64,000 bases of DNA, taken from the NCBI GenBank assembly GCA_001247695.2, contig LGRX02035281.1, positions 1 to 64,000 of the forward strand, in the 5' to 3' direction. The notes below the pieces were generated by a model. It made no database searches and was not told the DNA's origin. It saw only the letters and a program-made list of their open reading frames with translations. Both the position numbers and the translations under genes were made by a program. Positions within the stretch are counted from its first letter, which is position 1, and each line of letters opens with the position of its first letter. Shown here one piece after another: positions 1-10,478 of this stretch. Source of the stretch: Cymbomonas tetramitiformis. Taxonomy: Eukaryota; Chlorophyta; Pyramimonadophyceae; Pyramimonadales; Pyramimonadaceae.

Positions 1-205
1 GCAGAGGGCCGGCATGCAAGTAGGGGGCTACCGCTTGTCCGCATAGAGCCAGCATGCAACTAAAGGGCTACCCCTCACTTGCAGAGGGCCGGCATGCAAG
101 TAGGGGGCGACCGCTTGTCCGCATAGAGCCAGCATGCGACTAAAGGGCTACCCCTCACTTGCAGAGGGCCGGCATGCAATTAGGGGGCTACCGCTTCCCT
201 GCAGC
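1..205. repeat. 80-bp tandem repeat, start of array off the window
   Basis: GCAGAGGGCC recurs at 1, 81 and 161, a period of 80. Each unit is itself two diverged 40-bp halves, one with GGCCGGCATGCAA and one with GAGCCAGCATGC. The array fades at about 205. It is already running at base 1, so its left end is outside the window. Short ORFs across it are not believable genes. Confidence 0.9.
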
Positions 206-388
206 AAGCCCACATGTGCGACACAAGAGAGATGAAGTCGAAGCAGGATTAGGGCTTACTTTGCTGATGGTTCTTATCCATGATCCGATCCCATCTGTCA
301 GTGGCGCAGTTGTACTCCTGTATCCAAGGCTGCCCTGCAGGAGAAAGCAACAGCGTGGGAAGAGGTCAGCATAGCAGGGCGCCAGCCT

Positions 389-545
389 GTACAGTGGGGG
401 GCACCTGTGTGCAGGGCGCGGAAAGGGAAGGGGCGGGGGGGCACCCGTGCGCAAGGCGGAGGAAAGGAAGGGGGGGGGCGCACCTGTGCGCAGGGTGGCG
501 GAAAGGGAGGGGGGTGGGGGGGCACCTGTACGCAGGGCCTGGAGA
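389..545. repeat. G-rich ~40-45-bp minisatellite
   Basis: About four imperfect units of the form GGGCACCTGTGCGCAGGG followed by a purine stretch such as GGAAAGGGAGGGGGG. The repeated runs of G on one strand could form G-quadruplexes (inference). ORFs on either strand here are products of the repeat and are not annotated. Confidence 0.8.
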
Positions 546-3500
546 ATGGCGCGCAGGCGGATGTTGAGCCCGTCGGCACAGAACTCCTGCGGCAGATGCA
601 AGAAATTTAGGTCAGAAGCCGCGGTGTCCAAAAGCAGTCCGAGGAGCGCACGGGGAAGAGTGAGGAAAGGAAGGCGGAAGGTGGGCAAGCGGAGTGGCAG
701 GCACGCGAGAGGTGAGGGTGTGGCGGAGGAGAGGGAGTGCAAATGTAAACGCACGGATGCTGTTTCACCTGTGCAAGCTCGAGGAGCTGGCCCTCCTCGG
801 GCATGTTATCCTTGAACCCTGCCGCCAGGACCCCGCACGCGCCCTCAAAGAGGTGCTGACATCCGTACCAAATTTACAAAAATTCAAACCATTTCCCAAC
901 AGCACGGACTGCGGCGCGAATCGCCGACTTGGTGATCAAAGGTGGACTTGTCGTGTGCTGCGCCACGAGAGCAGCGCCAATTCCAAGCCGCCATCGCATC
1001 GATCCACACCACACGATGTTCGAGGCGCACCGCAACAGCGCCCGAAATCAAGCGGCGGGTAGGAAGAGCTGGATGCTGGGAAGGTAGGGTAGGTTACCAG
1101 CGAGGATGCCCACGACTTTGATCGGCTTCTGGTAGGTGTATGGTTTGAAACGCCCCCACTTATATGTATTGGTGTGCTGGTGGGGGATCACGATAGCTTG
1201 CTTCTCGCGCCCTGTGCCCGTGCGCCCAAACGCCTGACAGTCACTGTCGCCCCCAGAACCCTAAACCCTGAAGCGTCGAGGGTCCATGTGCTCTCGGAGG
1301 TGCCCCATCACTCCCGATTAAACTGTTGTACGCACGCTCCCGAAGCCGCGTTCCCGCCCCCCCATCTTCACCGTTCCAAGCGCTCCCTGAGGCGCACCGT
1401 CGCCGTGGCTTCACCGTCGCATGAACTCCTGAGGAATCCTCCCCCCTCTGCCTCCACGATCCCATTCGGTCTTGGAGCCTCGCCGCAAACTTCGCCGTCG
1501 CACACACTCTCAGAGGCGCCCCCGTTCTCAGAGGCGCCCCCGTAGGTGCGAGGAGAGCCCCTCCCCTGAAATCACGTCGCCTCGTGATGGATCCCGGCTG
1601 GGAGCTGTCGAGCAAGCGTCGAGGAGGACGCGGCACGCGAGCGCCCGCTCATTCCAGGGGTTCACCGGTGAAGGTGTGCACTTCGGTGATATCCTTCTGG
1701 AGGTGGCGGGTCTGCACGATATAACCATCGACCTCCCTGCAGGAACGCCGCCCTGTTAATCAGAGGCTGCGCCATGCATGCATTGCAACGAGCCGCGACG
1801 GAGGACGCGTCTGACGTTCTCAGCTCACCCGCAGCTCTCGTCAAGCGTCGAACAAGCATTGATAATATATCGGCACGATGGCGCTCGCGGGAGCAGAAGA
1901 CAGGGCAGGTGAACTAAGGCGGAACAACTCTCATGCTTTCCTTCCTTTCGCTTATGGTCTTGCTGTGAAATAGTACTACAAGGGGGCGGGGGTGGGGATA
2001 GCCTCTGGGGATAGCAACTCACTTATGTGGGTTGAAGTCATCAATCCACTGTCTTCCGTACCTTCACGCTCCAAACAGTAACAGCATCAGTGCTCGAAGC
2101 TCCGAATTGAGACAAGCGTGCCCCAAGTTGATTTAGGCAGACGCACAGCCGTCCGCTTGGAAGGCCTCAGCGGCGAGGAGACATCGGGTGCCGGCTTTGG
2201 AGCACCGGCACAGCGTTCAACAGTGTCGCGGTTGACTGGCTACGTTATGACGAGTGGCGCGACGTGCATGTGCGGGGCCAAACTTTGCCCCTAGAAGTGA
2301 AGCAGCAGAACCACGCAGGTGTAATCATTGGATTTCCCGAACCCTGATCGTAACTTGTGAAGGAGGTCGGTGCTGGGAACAAGGACACTGGGCGTTTGTG
2401 TACCAGTCATATGACAAGAAGATGTCTCGAATGTTATCGATGAGATCCCAAAACACCACAGCACCGTGCTTCTGACATTCTCGCGCCACGTGGCCTTGGC
2501 AAAACTTCGCGCAGACGCACACGTGGGGCGAAAAGTCGCCCAGCTTTTCGCTCAGTTGAGCCATGTCCGGAGCCGTTGCGAAGTTCTTCTCCGGATGAGG
2601 GAAATCGTAATTCAGCGCGTTAGGCTTCATCCGGACCAGCTCGAACTGCACTTGCGAGGAGCCGCAGCTGCTGCCGCTGTAGAGCTGCGGGGAGAACGTG
2701 CAGGCTTGTCAGTCATCGGTGATACACGTGGAAGCCCCTGAGTTCCGAAGAGTGCACTTGCTCTAAGAGCTCGGGTGTACAAGAAAGTGAAACCAAACGT
2801 GCTTATGCCGAGTCCGAGGGCAGGGCCGTTGCATAACCTTCACCTTAAAATTGAACCATGTTTTCATCCATCCTTCGAAAAGCAGGCGTGTTTTGGATCA
2901 TCCGCAAGGCAAGGCGATAAGGCAGTAATCGTAATCTGCCTCTCAGAATGAGGAAGTGTGCCAGTGGAATACCTGATCAGCGACAACTTTCAACATCCAG
3001 CCTCGCAGCTGCGCTGAACCCTCAGGGCCGTGCGACATCAACAGAACCCTCAAGGCTTCGCCCTTCGAGCTCTTGCAGCAAGCAGCTTTCGCCTTTGTGG
3101 AAGGAGCAGGTGCAAGCGGCAACTGCTGGGGGGAAGCGTCGTTGTCCGGGTTGGGCTGTAGAAAAGTGTGACTTATGTCGTCAGCAGCGGCTGACAACCA
3201 CAGAGGAGCATATACCGCCGTAACAAATATCAACGCTAGACCTTCGCTTTTGATGCTGAAAGAAGTGCTCTTCATCTCGATACTTTTGAGCGTCGACTTT
3301 TCGATTGCAAAGAAACGGTTTCGTTTCTCGCAGATCCTTCTATATCTTTGGTATACCGGCTGAAGCTACAAGCTCGAGCTATCGCGGCTATGTGCAAAAC
3401 GATAAACTCCGAAACTGGTTCTACATTGATTACTCATGCGCTCGGTTGAGAGGCCTGCGCTGGGGGAACAGTCTGTGGGAGTGCAGTCAGTATGAGTATC

Positions 3501-3669
3501 ACAAGCCAGTTCAGACGAGAGTTTTACTAGCATTTACCACTCGCTTGCCAACAAGGCAAGAGCGTACACAAAGCTCACGCGACGGGGTAAACTTTTATAT
3601 ACTTATAGTACTCTTATATGTACTCTTGAATAAAGTGAGAAGAGGAGGGGATATAAGTTATATATATTA
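546..3669. other. no supported gene; GC-rich then mixed-composition DNA
   Basis: Short ORFs occur on both strands but none resembles a known protein, and no exon chain could be built. A short CCCTAAACCCT stretch at about 1258-1268 looks like a telomere-type motif, but it is under two units long and may be chance. A short TA-rich run lies at about 3650-3672. Confidence 0.5.
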
Positions 3670-3930
3670 CTAGGCGGATCGATCTCAAAAAGAGATCTCC
3701 ACTAGGCCATCTGACCGTAGGATCATGTGCGCGACAGTGCTTCGCTTTTTGCTTCCCAACATGCCATGCCATAACGCGAGGGTGGCGTCGCGATAAATGT
3801 ACGCGACTGCAGTGGCACTGTCATCGTTAGCGTCTGGCGATCGTGAGATCGGAAGTTCGTCTGTGTCGCCCGTTGGGATTCGCGCTTTGCTGATTAAGTA
3901 AGGTAGGGTAAGTAAGGTAATTTGGTCCGG
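3670..3930 (+). repeat. dispersed ~260-bp repeat, copy 1
   Basis: It begins CTAGGCGGATCGATCTC and is found again in the same orientation at 30,132-30,390 with small indels. Near the start a GGAGATCTCTTTTTGAGATC-type hairpin can form. On the minus strand TGGCCTAGTGG fits an RNA polymerase III A box and GATCGATCC fits a B box, but they are only about 14 bp apart, too close for a tRNA. A SINE is possible. No target duplication is clear. Confidence 0.7.
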
Positions 3931-4562
3931 ATATTCGGGTAGTAGCTAGTGGGTATTATATATATTCTTCATCGGGGTGATCTAACGGTCATTTTGATAC
4001 CCTAAAAATCACAATCGGACGACTTTGAATTTTCGATTGACGTCTCCTCGCCAGGTCCAGTCACGAGTCAGTCAAGGTCTTGTCCACCGAACCCCGCCCC
4101 GCGCCGGACCCGGGGGGGGGAGGCGGGACCGTCCCCGGGAACCGTCCCCACGCCATCGCCAGTCGAGTGCGCCAGACGAGTGTCAGACGAGAGAGCGCAG
4201 AGGCCAGAGCCCAGACCAGACGAGAGGTCTGTCACTGTGCTCTGTGGTCTCTCCGACGCGAGAGTCTCTCGTCTGGCCCAGACAGAGACTGTCCCCAAAT
4301 AAAATCATCAGACCTCAACATCATTCGGGTACGGGAGATTCCAGCTTCAGAAGGGAATTCGTGGACTGCATTCGCACACTGCATACTTCTCGAAGTGTCT
4401 CACACTAAGAACCGGCTTCGAATTCAGATTTGAAACGCGTATCAGTGGCAATGTAGGAACCCGACTTGAGCATTTTCACAATACGGCCATACCGGTCGCT
4501 TAAGCCGTAACTTTGACTCACTGCGTTGGAAGCGCAAAGAAGTTGTAAGTGTTTTCTCGGCC
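3931..4562. other. intergenic, no gene seen
   Basis: This contains an AT-rich stretch and then a GC-rich stretch with repeated CAGACGAGAG-type words at 4170-4290. No convincing ORF was found. It probably includes the 5' flank and leader of the gene whose first exon starts at 4563. Confidence 0.4.
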
Positions 4563-6263
4563 ATGAGCTCACTTGAGAGGATGCCCAACCTCACCGGCTT
4601 CGGGGACGAACGAATCCTGGAGGAGGAGTCGACTCTCTCGGTTCTTCCAAAGCCGGCTCAGTATGTTTCCAGCAACGCCACCCACTTTAGGTTTTTAAAG
4701 GACTGTTCATCCGTAGAACGCCGTCAGTTCGTCATGCCCTCCCCCGACTACCGCAGCTCGACGGAGTGCGGGACAGCTCAAACCCTCGAGGAGAAAAGGG
4801 TGCGTGTCTGCTTGCACTCACGAAAACCGATTCAGGGAATTTAGAATTTTCAGCCGAACTTGAAATGCATTTTCTCTTTTATCGGCTCTCCTAATACAAT
4901 CCGCCTTTGGCTTGACTGCTCGCAAACGAAACCGCGCAACGATCGTGGGGGCCGCGGCTCCCAATTCGAGTGCGTATTAACTCCCTCCCTTCAGACCAAG
5001 GCCGCTTAGATTCGGAAATTTTCACTTTTTTTGTGTAGGGTGTATCCACTGAGCTGAAGCCAGAGCCCCCCAGGTACGAGCACCCTTCAACTTCATGCAG
5101 GAACCTTTCTTTACCTGTGCTGTCTGTTGTGTATTGGACCCTACGATGATTGCTCCACCGAGATCAAGCTCCTTCGCTGCGTCACATGCTGAACTTCGAG
5201 CCACATCCGTCTTCCCATAGCCGTCTTCAGTCAAAGTGGTACTTTATGCGTTAAGTGCGTTTCACGTTCTGCGCATACACCGGCTCCTGATGACACAGAT
5301 TCTCCTCGCGCGGATTCCGCTGCCGGAGACGCAGCTCCCATCTCCTGAGCCTTCCCGCCCCATCCGTTGGCTTAATCATCTCCCACCGATGGACTTTCCA
5401 GGGACCTCGACTGAAGGACGCAGAAACCGCAGAGCGCCACCCGCAGAGTTGTCACTGATGGAAAGTTGACGGCGTCATTGTGTTACTTCCGCAGAACGAA
5501 GCGCGGCGTCCTTCGCCCCCGCGGAAGTCTGTGCCCCGAAAAGCGGCGGGGCACCCCAGATTCAGAAGACTCAGATTCTTCGGACACTGCCGCGGACACC
5601 GCGCTGGAGCGCGAAACTGCCGCGTCCGTGCGCACCACTGCGGAGTTCAAGAAGCCGGTGCTCGGCAGTGTCGGCCTGGGGCAGAAGGACTGGCGGGTGG
5701 CGTTCCCACCGTCAGAAGTTGAACTGTCGGGGAACCCCGGGACGTCCGTTCCCAACTCGCCACGGTACGTCAACTCCACCCTGGAGTGCAGCCTCGCGCT
5801 TCCGTCCGGAGTTTGTGCGCGGTGAGGCTGCGGGGAGCAGAGTTTAGACGGCCACTTTTCAGCACCTTGGGTCCGTGGAGTGCAGACTGGAACGAGCTGC
5901 AGGTTGCGGGGGAGCGCCACCAAAGGGTCTTTGCACACCACCAGGTTTGAAATGTGTGCTCACGCTGACGTGTCGAGCCACGTATCAAGCCCACGCTGTT
6001 TTAGAACCTGCGACTCCTCGACTAACAGGAAGGACATCAACCCTTATCCCCTGCGAGCGCTTCGTGAAGTGTGCCTCTGCATGCGCACCCTGAGCTCGCC
6101 ATGCATATTGTGCGGTGCAGAGTGCCTAAGCATGCGCACCCTGAGCTCGCCATGAACATCTCCCACATCGACATCGCGGGGCGCGCAGGTTCGTGTTGCC
6201 TTTGAAGCCTTCACCTGCATGGTCGACCAGCATATTGCGCCATTCATGCCAACCCCGAGGCTG
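4563..6263 (+). CDS. intron-containing gene of unknown function, five phase-compatible exons
   Basis: Exons proposed from reading frame and GT-AG sites are 4563-4799, 5039-5073, 5495-5764, 5863-5944 and 6189-6263. Phases agree throughout: exon 1 ends in phase 0, the 35-nt exon 2 ends in phase 2 (donor CAG|GTACGAG), exon 3 starts with the one missing base and ends in phase 2 (donor CG|GTACGT), exon 4 ends in phase 0 and exon 5 starts in phase 0. Exon 1 opens with ATG and reads MSSLERMPNLTGFGDERILE. Exon 3 has an acidic/Ser stretch (DSEDSDSSD) and then GQKDWRVAFPPSEVEL. Exons 4-5 read through ADWNELQVAGERHQRVFAHH into VRVAFEAFTCMVDQH. I do not recognise the family. The last donor (GTGCTA) is weak. 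The gene may continue into the exons at 7806-9321 and 10,239. Confidence 0.5.
6071..6154. repeat. 51-bp tandem duplication in a putative intron
   Basis: GTGCC followed by GCATGCGCACCCTGAGCTCG occurs at 6071 and again at 6122. It lies between proposed exons 4 and 5 of the gene starting at 4563. Confidence 0.75.
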
Positions 6264-7382
6264 GTGCTATACTGAGCTATTTTCCCAGTCGAGTGCCTGC
6301 AGTTGGACCTTGGGGCGGTCGTGTGACACAAACGCACACACATGCCGGATTTCACAGCGGCCTAGCTTAGGACGTTGCGAACTACAGTGTAAGAGGCTGA
6401 CTGGTGGAATGCTTTGTGCCTTGCATGGGTTGGCTACTCTCAGGGGCTGGTCCTGCTGGGAGCGTGAAGCTGCAGGAGGAATCCGAACTAACTGTTAGGT
6501 GAGTGTCAACGTACATCGGGCCATCGGCGATCGTGAGTCCGGCCTCGCCATGTCGTGTGGCACCGAGCATGCGGGGCTTGCTGCCTCGTGAAAGTTTTTT
6601 CTTGGATAGCACGAAGGACGTGTGACAATCGCAGCCGGCACGAGACAGGCACGGCGTGCATGTGATAACGGCTGCCGGCGTACAACCATTATTGTTTGCA
6701 CACACACGCACACACAGCACTGCTGGCACACGACGGGCGCGACACGTGCTCATGGCGTGAGTAGATTGCATGCCGTGCTCACATGCTCATGAGAAGGGCC
6801 GTTCAACGACAGCCGAGGGTGTCACGGCTTGCATTTCTTTGCACCGCAGTGATCACAGGCCTTTTTTTCACGTTGTTGAAGGCAAAGCTACGGGACAAGG
6901 CAAAATTAGTGTGACCCACACGGCACGATGGCATTTAAATGTTGTCCCAGGAGCCACTTCGTCCTGTCTCCCTCCGTGCTGCTGCTATCACAGCAACTTT
7001 CTCCGGCGACAGAGCCAAAATCATGTCCAGTGCCTTGGCCATCACGCACGAACACACCCTGTTTGCGAACCCCTGCGGCGGTCAGCCGGGCTGAGCCCTC
7101 GGGCAGGCCCCCCGTAGCCACGAGGCGCGCACCACGTTGTTTGCGAACCCCTGCGGCGGTCAGCCAGGGCTGAGCCCTCGGGCAGGCACCTCGTTGTTTG
7201 TAGCCCACCGTCACCGAGGCGGGGAGCGCCAGCGGTCGAAGGGGCTGCGAAGCTCGGCAGTGGCGGCGGCGCAACTGTTCAACGCTATCGCATCGGCGCT
7301 CACGCGCCTTCAGTTCCCGCTCTCATGCCAGCATGTTCCAGCATGCGCCTGTGTATGCTTCCCCGTCCGCTGAGCATTCGGC
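6264..7382. other. probable intronic or intergenic DNA with a local duplication
   Basis: No exon could be placed with confidence. A ~70-bp direct duplication sits at about 7060-7200, with TTTGCGAACCCCTGCGGCGG and GCTGAGCCCTCGGGCAGGC present twice. A short CA-rich run is at about 6700-6717. An in-frame stretch after the acceptor-like TTTTCCCAG near 6290 could be another exon, but its phase does not fit the preceding proposed exon. Confidence 0.4.
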
Positions 7383-7795
7383 GTGTGACACTGCACCCTC
7401 ACCCTGGTGTGTCACACTGCACCCTCACCCTGGCGTGTCACACTGCCTCACCCTGGCGGTCACACTGCCTCACCCTGGCGTGTCACACTGCACCCTCACC
7501 CTGGCGTGTCACACTGCACCTCACCCTGCACTCCTGGCGTGTCTGCCTGTCACACTGCACCACCGTGTCACACTGCCCTCACCTGGCGTGTCACACTGCA
7601 CCTCACCCTGTCACACTGCACCCCTCACCCTGGCGTGTCACACTGCACCCTTACCCTGGCGTGTCACACTGCACCTCACCCTGGCGTGTCACACTGCACT
7701 CACCCTGGCGTGTGACTCTGCACCCTCACCCTGGCGTGTCACACTGCACCCTCACCCTGGCGTGTCACACTGCACCCTCACCCTGGCGTGTGCTG
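7383..7795. repeat. ~26-bp minisatellite, about 15 imperfect units
   Basis: The unit is close to CCTGGCGTGTCACACTGCAC plus CCTCAC, with shortened units in the middle of the array. It ends just before the acceptor-like ACGCAG at 7800-7805, so it is probably in an intron. The long ORFs that cross it in two frames consist of repeat peptides and are not taken as coding. Confidence 0.9.
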
Positions 7796-7805
7796 CCGGA
7801 CGCAG

Positions 7806-9321
7806 GGAAAGTGCCCATTTTAAGGAGAAGCTATGGCCGCAGGCGGGGTGCGCGCCGGGCGCCTCCCGGCAGACCCTCCTGGACACCACCCTGCGGAACC
7901 CGCCCAAGACCCTCGCAACGCAGGGAGCCGCCTGGGGCCAGGCGTCGGGGCTCACTCTGCGCCTCATCCCATCCGCCATGTCCTCTTCTGCACCGGTGGA
8001 CGAGGACTCGGTGACGCCGCCGCTGTGCGGGATGAGCCTTCAGCAGATTCGCACAGCCCAGAGCCACGGCAGCGTCTCGTCCCAGGGCTCCATCACGGCG
8101 CGCTCCCTCTCGCAGGAGAGCCAGAGCGCGGCGCCCTCGAGGTGCGATGCGGCCCCCACTGAGGACACCGGACGCACCTCAGGGAGGCGAGGCGGTCCTC
8201 GTCGCGACTTGTGTTCACTCGTGAGCTCTCGCGGGTCTCCGATTCTGCCAGTGCAAACCCCCCCCCAGGTGGTGCCGGGCGCAGAGAAGCCGGCCGTGCT
8301 AGAGAGATTGGGGTGATGCCATTCCGGCGGCTTCTTTGGGATAGCCGGGAAGCGACGGCTGGGGGGGAAAGCCTGGGTAGCCCTTGCGATGGACTGTGCT
8401 GGCCCCTCCGATGGCGGGAGGACTACAAAAAAATTAATGTGAGGGCGCTAATGGCCGCGTTTCCTTAGATGGGTTGATAGAGGAGCTCTTCCTGGTCCTG
8501 TTCGACGGCCCGAAGCTTTGTCCTCCTTGTGCCGCCCCTCCGCAACAGCTTCATCAGCTTACAGCAGCGGCGTCAACTGTGGTTTAGGTTGGTCGGTTGT
8601 TGTGTGCAAGTTCACGGGGTCGCTCCGCTCCGCTCTCTGAGCGACGAGGTGGAGTCTGAATGGCTTTCTCCGACGCGTTTTTGGGGGCTCTTGCTATTTT
8701 TGCGGGGACGGAATAGTGGGGTAAACTCCAACTGGGAGGAGGCTCCATACTCTCTGCGCCCCAAGCTGGAGATGGAGATATCGCGCGCGCATTGCCCAGC
8801 TCGCTCCCACGTCTGCAGGGGACGGGCTGCTGGCTCTCTGTTCCGAGAGGGGAGACTGGGCTCGCGCACGTGTGTGAGCTTCCTTTGTTTCGACTTGCGT
8901 GGATCAGGGAGGGCATAGCCAGGATAGGTGTGGAGATTTGTGTGAAATGAAGGGGCTTGACTTGGAGGGCATTGCCAGGATAGGTGTGGAGATTTGTGTG
9001 AGATGAAGGGCTTTACTTGGAGGGGAGATGGGGGAAGAGATGGGGGAGGGGGCAGGGGTTGCATCACCGATCGCGGAGGGCGCAGCAGGGCCCCCTACAC
9101 TTTCCGGTCCAACGTGGACGCCGAGCGGGAGCGGCGCGGATGGTACATGAACGAGGGGAAGGCTCGCGGATACACCCGCAAGCGCAATGTCACGGACAGC
9201 GGGTCGCAAGCCGCCCCCCGCGCGCTCGAGTTTGCGCAGCGCGCCGTGCCCTACGAGCATACCCTGGCGCGCTGCCCGGAGCCCTCTGCGCCGCAGTGGC
9301 CGGACAACCACCAAGAAGTCG
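7806..9321 (+). CDS. two further exons, probably of the gene starting at 4563
   Basis: Exon 7806-8141 follows GGACGCAG and is open without stops. It contains KEKLWPQAGCAPGASRQTLL, then PVDEDSVTPPLCGMSLQQIR and a Ser-rich tail (SVSSQGSITARSLSQES), and ends in phase 2 at AG|GTGCGATG. Exon 9086-9321 follows GGGCGCAG, starts with the one base needed, and encodes a charged segment (YTFRSNVDAERERRGWYMNE) then PQWPDNHQE, ending at TCG|GTGAGAG. The matching phase supports direct splicing, though a small exon near 8277-8315 is possible. The protein is Ser-rich and charged; no domain is recognised. Whether it joins the exons at 4563-6263 is inference from strand, spacing and similar composition. Confidence 0.45.
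8893..9020. repeat. two-copy ~62-bp direct repeat
   Basis: CCAGGATAGGTGTGGAGATT occurs at about 8920 and again at about 8970, each followed by TGTGTGARATGAAGGG. It lies between the two exons described at 7806-9321. Confidence 0.7.
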
Positions 9322-9510
9322 GTGAGAGCTGGATGATGCGCGTGAACAACGGCGGCGACCTGCCTCAGATGCGGGTGACCCCCTGGCGGGCAGTCTCTCC
9401 GCCCTTTCCGCGCCTCGAGGGCGGACGAGTCCTCGGCAGCAGCGGCCAACCTGCCACTTGTCCGGCCACCGGGTGGAGGATCCCCCGAAGCGTTGCTCGA
9501 GCCGCCTCGT

Positions 9511-9932
9511 GGACCACTCCCCCTGTCCTCGTTCCGGAACCCCCTTCAGAAGATCACTTCCCCAACTGTGACAGACCACTCCCCCTGTCCTCGTTCCTGA
9601 ACCCCCTTCAGAAGATCACTTCCCCAACTGTGACAGACCACTCCCCTGTCCTCGTTCCTGAACCCCTTCAGAAGATCACTTCCCAACTGTGACAGACCAC
9701 TCCCCTGTCCTCGTTCCGGAACCCCTTCAGAAGATCACTTCAACTGTGACAGACCACTCCCTGTCTCGTTCCCCCTTTCAGAAGATCACTTTAACTGTGA
9801 CAGACCACTCCCCTGTCCTCGTTCCTGAACCCCCTTCAGAAGATCACTTCCCAACTGTGACAGACCACTCCCTGTCCTCGTTCCGGAACCCCCTTTCAGA
9901 ACATCACTTCCCCAACTGTGACAGACCACTCC
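9511..9932. repeat. ~62-bp minisatellite, about seven units
   Basis: The unit contains CCCTGTCCTCGTTCC, GAACCCCCTTCAGAAGATCA and ACTGTGACAGACCACTCC. Units vary in length by small deletions. The array follows the exon ending at 9321 and precedes the exon at 10,239, so it is likely intronic. Confidence 0.9.
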
Positions 9933-10238
9933 CGATATCTGCTTGCCGAGCCCTTTTGACGTCTACCCCTCTACCCCTGGCCGTTAGTAACCCCTGCCAT
10001 CAGACCTACCTGACGTCTGCACTTGATTCAGTGCGCTGCTTGCCCCTAGCCCTGGCCGTACCTTCTGTTTGCCTTTTGCCTCCTGCCCCAGTATGAGCCT
10101 CGAGGGCTTTCCTCCTGTGAGGTTGAGCTCGGCAATGAGATAGATCAGGAACAGGGTTGCTACCTATGCAGTCTGCCCGGGTTGGGAAGTTATGGGAGGA
10201 TCCCGTGACGGGATGCGCCCGGGAGGTTGTGAGGACAG

Positions 10239-10478
10239 GCTGCGCGGTGGAGGAAGCCGGACGCGTACCTGTCATGCAACCGGGAGCTGCCGCGCAGGGC
10301 GAAGGCGGCCCACGCGTGCAGCAGCCGAGTCAGCATCAACAAGCTCGAGCGCACCGAGCAGCTGAACCAGTTGCTCAATGCCTCCATGCTCAGTTCACAT
10401 CCGCGCCCTGCTACCCCTAACTGGCTTAAGGTCGCTCCCCCTCCCCCCTCCCCACCCGAGCTGCAGGCCATTTCATGA
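10239..10478 (+). CDS. probable terminal exon, function unknown
   Basis: After the acceptor-like GAGGACAG at 10,231-10,238 the sequence is open to TGA at 10,476-10,478. It reads AARWRKPDAYLSCNRELP, then SINKLERTEQLNQLLNASML and a Pro-rich end (APPPPSPPELQAIS). The middle looks like a short amphipathic helix. The phase does not match the donor at 9321, so another exon must lie between them or the other open frame here (ending TAA near 10,420) is used. It is placed with the upstream exons only by strand and proximity. Confidence 0.3.
   Translation, partial: AARWRKPDAYLSCNRELPRRAKAAHACSSRVSINKLERTEQLNQLLNASMLSSHPRPATPNWLKVAPPPPSPPELQAIS

Noticed and set aside
1258..1268. An interstitial telomere tract (CCCTAAACCCT), also at about 37,575
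   Set aside because: Each is under two repeat units, within chance expectation for the length examined.
3670..3735. A tRNA gene from the A-box and B-box matches
   Set aside because: The boxes are only about 14 bp apart, and no cloverleaf with a 7-bp acceptor stem can be drawn.
7325..8316. Long overlapping ORFs reading SHCTLTLACHTAP-type peptides
   Set aside because: They are translations of the 26-bp minisatellite, which stays open in several frames because it lacks stops. Only the part after 7806 looks like an exon.
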